From Druceiella hillmani (Eukaryota > Arthropoda > Insecta > Lepidoptera > Hepialidae), in the NCBI GenBank assembly GCA_039881145.1, contig JAYKKI010000127.1:558001-622000 (forward strand): 64,000 nt of DNA. Reading direction: 5' to 3'. Within the stretch, counting starts at the first letter, position 1. The number at the start of each line of letters is the position of its first letter. A program made the position numbers and the translations under genes. This document shows positions 48,854 through 58,765 of the stretch, in pieces. Under the pieces are notes generated by a model that worked only from the letters and a program-made list of their open reading frames with translations, searched no databases and was not told the origin of the DNA.

Positions 48854-50209
48854 TTCGCAATTAAATGAAACTACGTGATGTAGTATTATTTCTACTATCT
48901 TTAATTTCTTTACCACGACCTAGGTTTCGTTGTATTACAACATCTTCAGGTGGGATATTAGCAAAGATTAACTCTTAGGAACAACCAACAGCATTTATAT
49001 GTTTCAAACACAATAGCGGAAGACTACTTTGTGCGGATTTTTCATTGTTTATGTTAGTGAGTTTATTGCAGGGGCGCAGACTAGGTTTTATTATATTACA
49101 GAGAGTTATACAATATACCAGTATTCTAGTTGGGGTAATAAATTCAATTGTTGTTATTATGTGAAATTATACAATGCAAACTTTAGGGTGTATGTAATAA
49201 AATTAAATGGAAGTTATTGTCGGTAATATATTGCAAAGGCAAGGGTATTTGAAAGTAAGGCCAAGGTAATATACTAATTCTACATATCTTATTATCGGTA
49301 ATATATTTATACAAAAGCAAGGGTATTTGAAAATAAGAACAAGGTAATACACTAATTCTACATATCTCCGGTTTTGTGTATTCATATATTTATTTATTTA
49401 TTTCTTTTAAATTTTTTTTTTTTTTTTTTTGTTTTTATTATATATACGTATATTTATATGTGTATTAATGCTGAAACAATTTCCGGAGTACTGTAGTGTC
49501 AATGTTTTATATTTATATTATATCTAGAAGATATTAAGAATGGGTGATGATATTATATTTAGTTGTTCATTTAATATATTGACCTTGATATCTTTTTTAT
49601 GTCTGTTTATTTCTAATGTTTCTAGGATATTAAGTTTATTGCCTTTTGTATTTATTTGTAATATATATGGGGCATTATCAGTATGGGGGTGATGGTTATT
49701 TTCAATGAGATGTTTAGCAAAGTGAGATGTGTCTGGTTTATTATTACGCCAGCTGGCGATGTGTTCTTTATATCTTGTATTAAAATCTCTTCCTGTTTGA
49801 CCTATGTATACACTATTACAATCGTTACATTTAAGTTTATAGATACCACTCTTTTTAAGTTTATCTATTTTTTCTTTATTATTAATAAGGGTTTTACCCA
49901 AGTTATTTAAGGTACTATACGTACATGTTATATTATTTATATTTTTATTATTAGTTAAGAGTTTTCCTAATTTGAGTGATACATTACCTATGTATGGGAT
50001 AGATTTATAGTAAATATTATTCTTATTTGGTGCGACCGGGTATATTTCTTGTATTAGTATTTTTCTTAATTTATTATGGTACAGTTTTGTGACAATTGAT
50101 GGGTCATAATTATTATTTGTTGCGATTAGTTTCATAGTTTTTATTTCTTTACGTAGGTTAGGTTTTTCAAGAGGGATGGTTAAAGCTCTGTGAATCATGG
50201 AATGAAATG
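48854..50209 (-). repeat. PLE inverted repeat, left arm
   Basis: Reverse complement of 51621-52976. The encoded 3' parts of the ORF are identical in translation over 224 residues. A poly(T) tract at about 49412-49430 is where the arms differ by about 2 nt. Confidence 0.93.
48906..48962 (-). ncRNA. hammerhead ribozyme (type I-like) in the PLE terminus
   Basis: Minus-strand reading has, in order: a stem I strand (CCCAC), CTGAAGA (48949-48943), stem II GTTGT-aat-ACAAC, GAAA (48928-48925), a 2-bp stem III with loop (C-CTAG-G), the cleavage triplet GTC ending at 48917, and the complementary stem I strand GTGG. All invariant core positions of a hammerhead (CUGANGA, GAAA, UH) are present. The very short stem III matches the minimal type I ribozymes known from PLEs. 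It should cleave the element's own transcript. Confidence 0.85.
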
Positions 50210-51623
50210 CTGCTAACTTATGGGACCAAGGGTGTTGAGATTGACCATTAATTATGGAGTCTGTAAATGTGTCTTTTCTAAATATACTAAATTTATGTTC
50301 GTTATTTTTGCGTTCTATTGTTATATCTAAAAAATTAAGTTTATTATCAGACTCTACTTCTAAAGTGAATTTGATATTATTGTGTAGGGAGTTAGCAAAG
50401 TTAACAAACTGGTCTAACTGTCGCTGTGTACCTTTCCAGCAGATAAGGATGTCGTCAACGTATCTATAATAGTATAATATATTGGTCGCTAATTTACTGT
50501 TTAAGAGGCTGGTTTCTAGATGATTCATAAATAACTCGGCTAAAAGGGGACTGAGGGGGGAGCCCATTGCAAGGCCATTAACTTGTTGATAAAAATTGTT
50601 ATCGAATAGAAAATAATTTTGGTCTGTGCATAGTTTAAAGAGATCTCTAATTTCCGATGCTTCAATGGGATTTAATTTTTTCCTTTCTAGGATATCTGAA
50701 ATGATATTTAGGCAATCTTTTGGTGGTATATTAGAAAATAAGTTTACTACGTCGAGTGATACTAGTTTACAATTGGGTGTTAGATGTATATTTTTAATTT
50801 TATTACAGAGATCAACAGAGTTTTTAATGGTATGTTTAGGTGTAAATCCGGTTTTATTACGGAAGATCTTATTCAGGTGAAAAGCTAATTTTTTTGTGGG
50901 TGCGTTTGTGTATGAGACAACAGGTCGTATGGGTATATTTGGTTTATGAATTTTAGGTAGGCCATATAGTATTGGGGGTCTAGGGTTCATTTCTATAACT
51001 TTATGTTTCGCGAATTCGTTAGGAAATATGATGTTACAGGTTTTAATTAATTGTTTTACGTTATCTGCAAATGTCGTGGTGGGGTCCCTTTGTAGTTTTG
51101 TGAAGTCATCTGGTTTAAGGAAATCGTACACTTTATTTTTATATTCATTTTGGTCTAGAATAACTATAGTGTTGCCTTTATCTGCTTTAGATATGGTGAG
51201 TTTATCTTCATTAATTTTAATTTGTAGATTACGTTGAGTCAAAATTTCGTCATTAATGTGTGTCTTGGTTTTAGAGTATTCTTTACATATTATATTAGCA
51301 GCTTTGTGTTTAGTAAGTGCGTCCTGGTTACTGAATGCAATGATGGTATCTACTACTAGTGATTCTATGTTTTTTCTTGATGGTGCGGTAGGAATATTAT
51401 ATTTAAATCCTTTATTTAAAAGTTCTAGCTCTTTATTATTAAATGTTGATTGTGAAAGGTTTACTATTCTGGGATAAAACGTTTGTTTGGTTGCGACTTT
51501 TGGTTTCTGGGTTTTGGCTTTCAGTTTTTTAATTTTGTTAATTTGTTTTTGTGTTATGTTTTTTATTATGGCACTGACATCATTTCTAATTTTATAGTCT
51601 AAAGTATCAAATTCTATAGGCAT
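49524..51623 (-). CDS. PLE reverse transcriptase with GIY-YIG endonuclease
   Basis: A 699-codon open frame. Residues 145-160 (SKADKGNTIVILDQNE) and 219-227 (LYGLPKIHK) are typical of Penelope RTs. The palm motifs are LVSLDVVNLFSNIP (Asp291) and YRYVDDILI (Asp390-Asp391), with LAMGSPLSPLLAELFM between them. The C-terminus is a GIY-YIG nuclease: SGIYKLKCNDC (593, with Cys599 and Cys602), VYIGQTGRDFNTRYKEHI (605-622, Arg612), SHFAKHL (633-639) and LETLEI with a likely metal-binding Glu. It copies element RNA at the cut target. The ATG lies exactly at the junction with the inverted partial copy, so the native N-terminus appears truncated; the protein starts inside the region preceding the NLS motif (RIVNLSQSTF). 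Confidence 0.93.
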   Translation of the reverse strand: MPIEFDTLDYKIRNDVSAIIKNITQKQINKIKKLKAKTQKPKVATKQTFYPRIVNLSQSTFNNKELELLNKGFKYNIPTAPSRKNIESLVVDTIIAFSNQDALTKHKAANIICKEYSKTKTHINDEILTQRNLQIKINEDKLTISKADKGNTIVILDQNEYKNKVYDFLKPDDFTKLQRDPTTTFADNVKQLIKTCNIIFPNEFAKHKVIEMNPRPPILYGLPKIHKPNIPIRPVVSYTNAPTKKLAFHLNKIFRNKTGFTPKHTIKNSVDLCNKIKNIHLTPNCKLVSLDVVNLFSNIPPKDCLNIISDILERKKLNPIEASEIRDLFKLCTDQNYFLFDNNFYQQVNGLAMGSPLSPLLAELFMNHLETSLLNSKLATNILYYYRYVDDILICWKGTQRQLDQFVNFANSLHNNIKFTLEVESDNKLNFLDITIERKNNEHKFSIFRKDTFTDSIINGQSQHPWSHKLAAFHSMIHRALTIPLEKPNLRKEIKTMKLIATNNNYDPSIVTKLYHNKLRKILIQEIYPVAPNKNNIYYKSIPYIGNVSLKLGKLLTNNKNINNITCTYSTLNNLGKTLINNKEKIDKLKKSGIYKLKCNDCNSVYIGQTGRDFNTRYKEHIASWRNNKPDTSHFAKHLIENNHHPHTDNAPYILQINTKGNKLNILETLEINRHKKDIKVNILNEQLNIISSPILNIF

Positions 51624-51631
51624 TTCATTCC

Positions 51632-52306
51632 ATGATTCACAGAGCTTTAACCATCCCTCTTGAAAAACCTAACCTACGTAAAGAAATAAAAACTATGAAA
51701 CTAATCGCAACAAATAATAATTATGACCCATCAATTGTCACAAAACTGTACCATAATAAATTAAGAAAAATACTAATACAAGAAATATACCCGGTCGCAC
51801 CAAATAAGAATAATATTTACTATAAATCTATCCCATACATAGGTAATGTATCACTCAAATTAGGAAAACTCTTAACTAATAATAAAAATATAAATAATAT
51901 AACATGTACGTATAGTACCTTAAATAACTTGGGTAAAACCCTTATTAATAATAAAGAAAAAATAGATAAACTTAAAAAGAGTGGTATCTATAAACTTAAA
52001 TGTAACGATTGTAATAGTGTATACATAGGTCAAACAGGAAGAGATTTTAATACAAGATATAAAGAACACATCGCCAGCTGGCGTAATAATAAACCAGACA
52101 CATCTCACTTTGCTAAACATCTCATTGAAAATAACCATCACCCCCATACTGATAATGCCCCATATATATTACAAATAAATACAAAAGGCAATAAACTTAA
52201 TATCCTAGAAACATTAGAAATAAACAGACATAAAAAAGATATCAAGGTCAATATATTAAATGAACAACTAAATATAATATCATCACCCATTCTTAATATC
52301 TTCTAG
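51632..52306 (+). pseudogene. 5'-truncated PLE ORF copy (thumb and GIY-YIG part)
   Basis: The 224 codons are identical in translation to residues 476-699 of the minus-strand PLE protein. They begin MIHRALTIPLEKPNL and include the whole GIY-YIG domain (KSGIYKLKC, VYIGQTGRDF). The RT palm motifs are missing, so this copy alone cannot reverse-transcribe. If expressed it would give an isolated endonuclease domain, but nothing shows a promoter for it. It exists as part of the inverted-copy arrangement. Confidence 0.93.
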
Positions 52307-52870
52307 ATATAATATAAATATAAAACATTGACACTACAGTACTCCGGAAATTGTTTCAGCATTAATACACATATAAATATACGTATATATAATAAAAACA
52401 AAAAAAAAAAAAAAAAAAAATTTAAAAGAAATAAATAAATAAATATATGAATACACAAAACCGGAGATATGTAGAATTAGTGTATTACCTTGTTCTTATT
52501 TTCAAATACCCTTGCTTTTGTATAAATATATTACCGATAATAAGATATGTAGAATTAGTATATTACCTTGGCCTTACTTTCAAATACCCTTGCCTTTGCA
52601 ATATATTACCGACAATAACTTCCATTTAATTTTATTACATACACCCTAAAGTTTGCATTGTATAATTTCACATAATAACAACAATTGAATTTATTACCCC
52701 AACTAGAATACTGGTATATTGTATAACTCTCTGTAATATAATAAAACCTAGTCTGCGCCCCTGCAATAAACTCACTAACATAAACAATGAAAAATCCGCA
52801 CAAAGTAGTCTTCCGCTATTGTGTTTGAAACATATAAATGCTGTTGGTTGTTCCTAAGAGTTAATCTTTG

Positions 52871-52925
52871 CTAATATCCCACCTGAAGATGTTGTAATAC
52901 AACGAAACCTAGGTCGTGGTAAAGA
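52871..52925 (+). ncRNA. hammerhead ribozyme (type I-like), right arm
   Basis: Same motif as on the left, now on the plus strand. Stem I CCCAC is at 52878-52882 with GTGG at 52916-52919. CTGAAGA is at 52883-52889, stem II GTTGT-aat-ACAAC at 52891-52903, GAAA at 52904-52907, and the cleavage triplet GTC ends at 52915. Every core base is intact. Confidence 0.85.
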
Positions 52926-52976
52926 AATTAAAGATAGTAGAAATAATACTACATCACGTAGTTTCATTTAATTGCG

Positions 52977-52988
52977 ATCTACACTTCT
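52977..52988. repeat. 12-bp target-site duplication, right of PLE
   Basis: atctacacttct, identical to 48800-48811. Confidence 0.88.
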
Positions 52989-53789
52989 ATTAATTACAAT
53001 ATATAAATCTGACCAAAATTTAAAAAATCAAGATGGTTGAATGAATATTTCCCAGATAATTATAAATTGTGAGTTACGCGAATACTTCTCATATTTTTGC
53101 AAAAATAGGATTGTAGGCAACTTTTTGAGAAAGTGAAAAAATATTCCACTGGAAAATTAGACCATTAAATGTAATGATACTTATACAGCCATACAGAATT
53201 AAATATCATGTAAAATTTTAAAAATTTTTTTAAAAATTGTAATTATTTTAACAAATCATATAAAATCTCTTTAGCAATCTCATTCCTATGTAACCATTTC
53301 CAATTTAGAGCGAGGACGATTTATTTCCCACCGTTGGTTCGGAACGTATTAAACATCACAAAAAGATACTTTATTTTGAGTTAATTTAAAAAGTTATTCC
53401 GCCACTTGAATTACAGTTTTATCATTCAAAAAATAAAATTGTACATACTAATATTTGCATATAATAATTTACTTGTTCAATTATAAATGGAAATGTCATT
53501 TAAGAGACAAAATATAAAAGAAAATAAATTTGTTTCTCGAGTGTTTTGCAAGTACAAAGCATTTAACTGCTCATCTGTTAGTAATAATAACTGCTATAAA
53601 TCTCTTATTGGCACTTCTTAAAAGTCTTTTCATAGATATACTAGTTTCTTTATATTCCATGGCACAGTTCTTCTCGTAATATCTACCATTAACCGAGGTA
53701 GGCACTTTTATGGCTATTTGAATATTGAATGCGTTTGCGCGAAAAAGCGAATAGATGCATTTATTGTACTATAGTGTAGGTTATTCAGT
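52989..53789. other. unassigned AT-rich DNA, no gene seen
   Basis: No recognisable element or ORF. Confidence 0.5.
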
Positions 53790-54622
53790 CAGTTTTTATA
53801 CAAAATTTTTGCAACGTATAGATTGTCCACATAGTCGAGTTTCAGAATCAGTGCCGAGAGAGGATTGCACATGGTATGATCGGGCTCACCCAAGAAAAAC
53901 CTCTGATGGAGCAGTACCCTGGAAGCCTTGCGGCGGGGGTACAGAAGAAGAAGACCTAACTACCACTGCGCTAAGAATCACGGAACGGATTGGATAATAA
54001 TTAAGGCCCACCGAGTGGTCTTAGCAAATGCCCGGTATATTTGTAATAGAGAGGTTAAACTGACTAGGCGCTCCGATTTCCATAACTTTGTGACTCATGT
54101 TTTTTATTCGGATTACTGGAGAGCCGCATGTAGAAATGTACGAAGCTCCCTGAAACCATACGTTTTCAGCACCCTCAAGAGAACCGACGGAAGTTGCACA
54201 GGGAGTATTCGCACGAAGACCTTCGGGTTCATTCTTTAGCACTCTTCCCCGATGACGGCCCTGCTCTGGACACCATCGAACAGCGGCGCATCAGGTATGT
54301 AGCAAGCATGTGTCCTGTAGTTTAGATCCAAAGTTGCGACATTCTGAATTAGACGACATCGTTAAGAACCTTGACTCGAAAAAGGCTCCAGGCATTGATA
54401 AAATCGACAATAGAATTTTCAAAATTCTACAAGATATCGCGGTGCATCATCTAATTGCGGACTTCAACCGCTGACTCGGCGAGGGTTACTCTCCGAAGGT
54501 ATGGAAAGTGGGGAGGCTTATAGTCGTATCGAAAATTAGTGGGAAATCACCTAACGATCGAAAATTCTGTAGATCCATTACGATTCTTCTAGCCTTCGGG
54601 AAGTTGTTGTTATGAATGTGCC
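53790..54622 (+). pseudogene. R1-like non-LTR retrotransposon ORF2 relic
   Basis: The readable order matches the linker and first RT blocks of R1-clade ORF2 proteins. A lysine/arginine-rich helix region comes first (AHRVVLANARYICNREVKLT, then DYWRAACRNVRSSLKP, about 54000-54160). LFPDDGPALDT follows (about 54240). Then come KKAPGIDKIDNRIFKIL (RT block 1) and YSPKVWKVGRLIVVSKISGK with ITILLAFGKLL (block 2, to about 54610). Frame changes near 53930 and 54240 and in-frame stops (for example TGA in the DFNR.LGEGY stretch at about 54470) disable it. The catalytic palm and everything downstream are absent. It is distinctly less AT-rich than its surroundings. Confidence 0.8.
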
Positions 54623-54639
54623 CTACTATTTTTAAAAAT

Positions 54640-54879
54640 GAAACTAACACGGTTTAATGACTTACGCGGCATTTATTATTTTAAATATGATTTATTTTTT
54701 TTGTTTAATTATTATATCTCCTCCTTTTTTTGTGTGTATGTGTATTGGTTTATATTTGTTGATTTTTTTATTTTGGAATGCCTGAAAGTAATTTTACTAA
54801 CACGAAATATTAAATTTGAATATGATGCCGGTATACGGAGAAGCTAATTGTAATGCCCACGCTGCTTTACGGCTATATC
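54640..54879. other. unassigned, no gene seen
   Basis: A hydrophobic 69-codon ORF here is low-complexity and not supported. Confidence 0.5.
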
Positions 54880-55225
54880 GCGAACGTTTTGCTGTTTGAC
54901 ATTAGCTCTCTAGTATATAAGTTCATCATAAGAATAGCGCAGTCTTATAAGGATAATGGTAGTTTCAGACGACCTAATGTATATGCTGGTATTACACAGG
55001 TAACTGTTGGTATTCAGGAAGAGATTTTGGATTATTTTACAGCAAACCCATTTACTAGCACTTGCTAAGCAAAAAGACGTTTTCAATAAATCGTACAATA
55101 GCTCGCAGCCTCCCAAAGAAAAACAAAAAGCATGCCTACCATTATAAAAAAAGTTATCATCAACAGATTGCTGACCACCCTTTACGCTTTGATTACTCCC
55201 ACTGATTGCTCAGCCAATATCGAAT
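54880..55225 (+). pseudogene. DUF4817-type transposase N-terminal relic
   Basis: Reading the plus strand gives IRIAQSYKDNGSFRRPNVYA, then EEILDYFTANPFTST. After frame changes come AKRRFQ and, in another frame, QQIADHPLRFDYSH, LLSQYRINR. This order (SGS..RP..GR, V..YV..NP..STR.IA, then L...D.P.R..FC.W) matches the helix-turn-helix part of the DUF4817 transposon proteins common in insect genomes. At least two frameshifts and a stop (TAA at about 55066) break it, and the catalytic part is not found. The family assignment is from memory of the pattern. Confidence 0.6.
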
Positions 55226-58040
55226 TAATAGATAGTTTGTGTATTAAAGCGTGAAATAAATTAATTAAATGGAATTGATATATGTAAAACATACTCAAAA
55301 AAAAAATGCTTTAATTTTTCTAATGTAAATTTCTATTACTAAAAAATATTTTTTATTCCGTTCAATTCAAAATGAGGTTCTTTATTTTTAATTAATGGTA
55401 AACATTGTTTTTTTTGCAACTTAGCTTTATTGAATGCAGAATACGGATATAAGAAACATAATACACATGGCCTTAAAATCGTTTCAATACTCCTTGCAAA
55501 AATATAATCCTTATAAGTTTTTCCCTGCGTTGTTTTTTGGTCCGAATGCTTCATTAGTTCAAGTTTCAAGAATTTCTGTAGGCATGACATTTTTATTATT
55601 TAATAAGGTTAGGTTAGGTTGCTTCAAGAAAAAATGTCGCCATTTGAATGCGATTTTTTCACGATATTTTCTGCGAACTTTTCCGTACGTTGTATGGATT
55701 TTAAGACTTATATATGTCTAAATGCTATTAGAAATTAACTAAATTAAACTGTAGGTATTATTAAAGCATTCACAAACCGTAAATAAATTTATATTATGTA
55801 AATACGATATTTTACTATGAAAGTCTTGTATTACACTCAGTAAAGAATCAGATCCAACTTCACACTGTATCAGGAAACTCAATCGCTCTAGTGTTTTTGT
55901 TTTCTCCTTCCAGTAAAGTGTATTAAAGTATAAAAAATTGCTACGTCGGTAATTGCGCCTCAATATCTAATTAATAATATTCTACATACATTAATTTGCA
56001 AGACTCCGTATTTGCAATGAATAGGTATGAGAAAATTAAAATGAGAGGGAGCGCCATATCCTTACAGGTGTATTCATTTTAATGAATACGTCAGGTCTAA
56101 TGACTGTATTCAGATAATAATTGCGATGTACAAAATTTGAAGCTCGTTTATATCTAGCGTTACGCCATATATACGTAGATATACTTACCAAAAACGTGTC
56201 TATTATTTATGTAGGTAATTTCTTTTATAAAACTTAATTTCAGAAAATTTCAAAAAATTACCAGAAGTCAAGACCATGTAGACAAAGAAATATGATGCCA
56301 AAATCACATAAGATAAATTTAAAATTTTCCGAAATTCAAATATAATGCATCATAAAAATTATTTAAACCTTTAATCTTTTGCTTTAGAATTTGTTAAAAT
56401 ATTGAATTAAAAACATATTTAACTTTGCAATCACCGCAGGGAAATGAACAACCACAAAGACCGTGAACAATAACTCTGAAATCAGAATTGCACAAGTGAT
56501 ATTTGTAAAATAAACGTTTGTATAAAATTTTGCTATGTAATAAACAACAAAATATATGTGTTCCAATTATTTTGGATTACCTTAAAAGTGTTATATCGGT
56601 CAAGGGAATACGTACCGTCGAAAACCGTGGTAACTTAAAAGGAGCACTCAAACTATTTCGACAGGTACTTCTGAATCTTGTTCAAGAAGAGGAAGTTATG
56701 AGTATTGTGCTAAATTTTTACAGCATAACGTACTGTAAAAAAATTTCAAGTAATATTATATGCCCTAGCTAAGCGCAAAAATAGAGTTGCGTATTGTGAG
56801 TTAACGCGAGATTTTGATCTCTAGAAATATTTGAAAATAGGGTGATTTCATTTCTTAATTTGCTTTTTTTAAAGGAATGTTTGGAATATATAATTTAATT
56901 CAAAAAAGTTAGAGAAAAGTAATAAAAATTTATTAAAAATAAGTATGTTTTGAGTTTCTACTTATGACATAAATAGTGATATTGCCTTATCTCATTTTAT
57001 CTCATAGAATGTATTGAGCGTCATAAAATTGATACCACACTTCAGTATTGCAATAAACATCTAAACGTTAAAGTCTTATGAATGGGTACATTTTTGAGGT
57101 TTAGTAAAAACATTCATTGTTTGTTAGCCTATGTTTTGAAATTGTGATTAGGTAAATAAAAATAAATTCTGTAAATGCCCTTTTGTAACTTTTATTCTCA
57201 CCGCAATAGTATATATTTACGGAAACAGAGATAATAAATATAAATTAATTTTGAATTAAATTCGTGAGGTATGATGTTGTATTTTCGTGATTTGAAAAAG
57301 CATCATCATCATACATCTTTGAATTTAACTAATGCCAAACCAAAAAACCCAATAAATATTTTTTTTCTAAAGTCCTATGTCCTCTACGCCCTTATAATTG
57401 AATTATTCCAGAGCAATTAAAATATATACGAACACAAATACGCGCAGTACAAATGAATTTTTTTTAACATATATTAATAATTACGTTGACCAAATGCGTT
57501 TAGTTGAATGTAATGTTTTCGAATGAATGAAAGACGTAAACTTCAAAAAATTAAATACGAAATGATTTTATGCCGTGAAAAAATGTATTTATGCCGTGAA
57601 AAACCTCAAAATATTCATTATATCCTAACATCGCAATTACCAATGTCGAATGAGTTTTTATTGTAGCAATAATATTATATAATATTTGATTTTCGAAATA
57701 CAATATAGTGTTTCTAAAAGTAGTTGTTGACTTTCCAAATATAAGTTTAAGTACTAATCAAATTAAAATAGATTTTATAAGTCATAGAATGGTCCATCAA
57801 AATGGCTGACTATAAGTATAAATCTGCTTGACCTATTTTTATTAATACCTTGAAATGACGTCATAAGATATAAGAGGAGGCGTTTTTAAGTTCGGTAGGC
57901 CATTAGTAAAGGTGATTATTGGAATGATATCTAGTTATGTAACTCATTGTTAGTATAAATACCAAGTTTTATCATAATCGGATCATTAGTCTTTGAACTA
58001 TCGTCGAACAAACAACTCAATCTGGAAGAAAATCTGAACT
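55226..58040. other. unassigned AT-rich DNA, no gene seen
   Basis: The ORFs at 55434-55721 and 56518-56772 have no domain that I can place. A ggttaggttaggtt run at 55606-55620 is two units of the insect telomere-type motif, too short to interpret. Some of 57780-58040 may be the 5' part of the mariner that follows. Confidence 0.5.
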
Positions 58041-58765
58041 ATGGCAAAAATCGAGTACCGCTCCGTTATAAAGTTCCTTACCAAGCAGGGAAAGTCGGTT
58101 CAAACCATACAAGAAGAGATAACATCCGTGTACGGGGACTCTTGCCCGGGTAAAACAATGGTTTACAAGTGGCATAGTCTCTTTATCTAGGGTAGAGACT
58201 CACTTGAAGACGACCCACGCCCTGGTCGGCCGATCGAAATGATTACTCCGGAAATTATTGAAAAAGTTGACAAATTAGTATTGGAAGATGCCATACTAAA
58301 GAAGAAACAGCTTGCAGAGATGGTTGGAGTATCGGATACAACAATTATTAAAATTCTCCATGATCATCTTGGCATGACAAAAGTCAGCGTAAGATGAGTG
58401 CCGAAAATGCTCACACCGCCTCAAAAACGATGGAGTGTTCTCTCGCTTCATACCGCGTTGAGTATTCTCGCGCACTTTTGGATCTTTGTAGTGAAGACAA
58501 GGATGAACTGTTGATTTGAATTGTTACTGGAAACGAAACTTGTGTTCAACATTATGAACCTGAGTCCAAACAAGACTCAATACAGTGGCACAAAAAAGGC
58601 ACACCAACACCCAAGAAGTTTAAGGTGTCACAGTCGGCTGGAAAAATTATGGCGATAGTCTTTTGAGATTCAGAAAAGATAATGTTAACGGATTATAAAG
58701 ATATAAGTGTTTCCATAACAGGAAAAGCGATTGTTACAATTGTGTGGTAAACTTACAGCAATAAA
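58041..58765 (+). pseudogene. mariner transposase pseudogene, second lineage
   Basis: Starts ATG GCA AAA at 58041 and reads MAKIEYRSVIKFLTKQGKSV, GDSCPGKTMVYKWHSLF, then after a TAG (58188) DSLEDDPRPGRPIEMITPEI, LAEMVGVSDTTIIKILHDHL and VSVR.VPKMLTP with a TGA (58395) where Trp is expected. After a frameshift the catalytic part appears as IVTGNETCVQHYEPESKQDS, where the first catalytic Asp is replaced by Asn, and AIVF.DSEKIMLTDYKD, where a TGA (58663) replaces Trp. The C-terminal Asp region is lost. It differs strongly from the relic at 3 kb (mauritiana-like motifs there), so two mariner lineages have invaded. No terminal repeats found. Confidence 0.9.

Larger units (their letters stand above)
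48812..52976 (-). mobile_element. complete Penelope-like element (PLE) with inverted partial copy
   Basis: The insertion is bounded by a perfect 12-bp duplication. On the minus strand it carries an RT plus GIY-YIG ORF. Its 3' part is present again in plus orientation, so inverted arms at 48854-50209 and 51621-52976 enclose 1.4 kb of single-copy coding sequence. A 42-bp tail (48812-48853) exists only at the 3' end of the full copy. Inverted partial copies, variable duplications, one-sided tails and hammerhead motifs in the terminal repeats are all described for Penelope-like elements. The arms look almost identical, differing in a homopolymer, so the insertion is recent. Confidence 0.92.
51621..52976 (+). 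repeat. PLE inverted repeat, right arm
   Basis: Plus-orientation partial copy starting at catttcattcc, truncated at its 5' side inside the ORF and ending at aattgcg without the tail found at the other end. Confidence 0.93.

Noticed and set aside
53755..54242. ORFs of 73-103 codons as separate host genes
   Set aside because: They are frame pieces or antisense shadows of the R1-like relic.
55606..55620. telomeric TTAGG repeats
   Set aside because: Only two units; common by chance in insect DNA.
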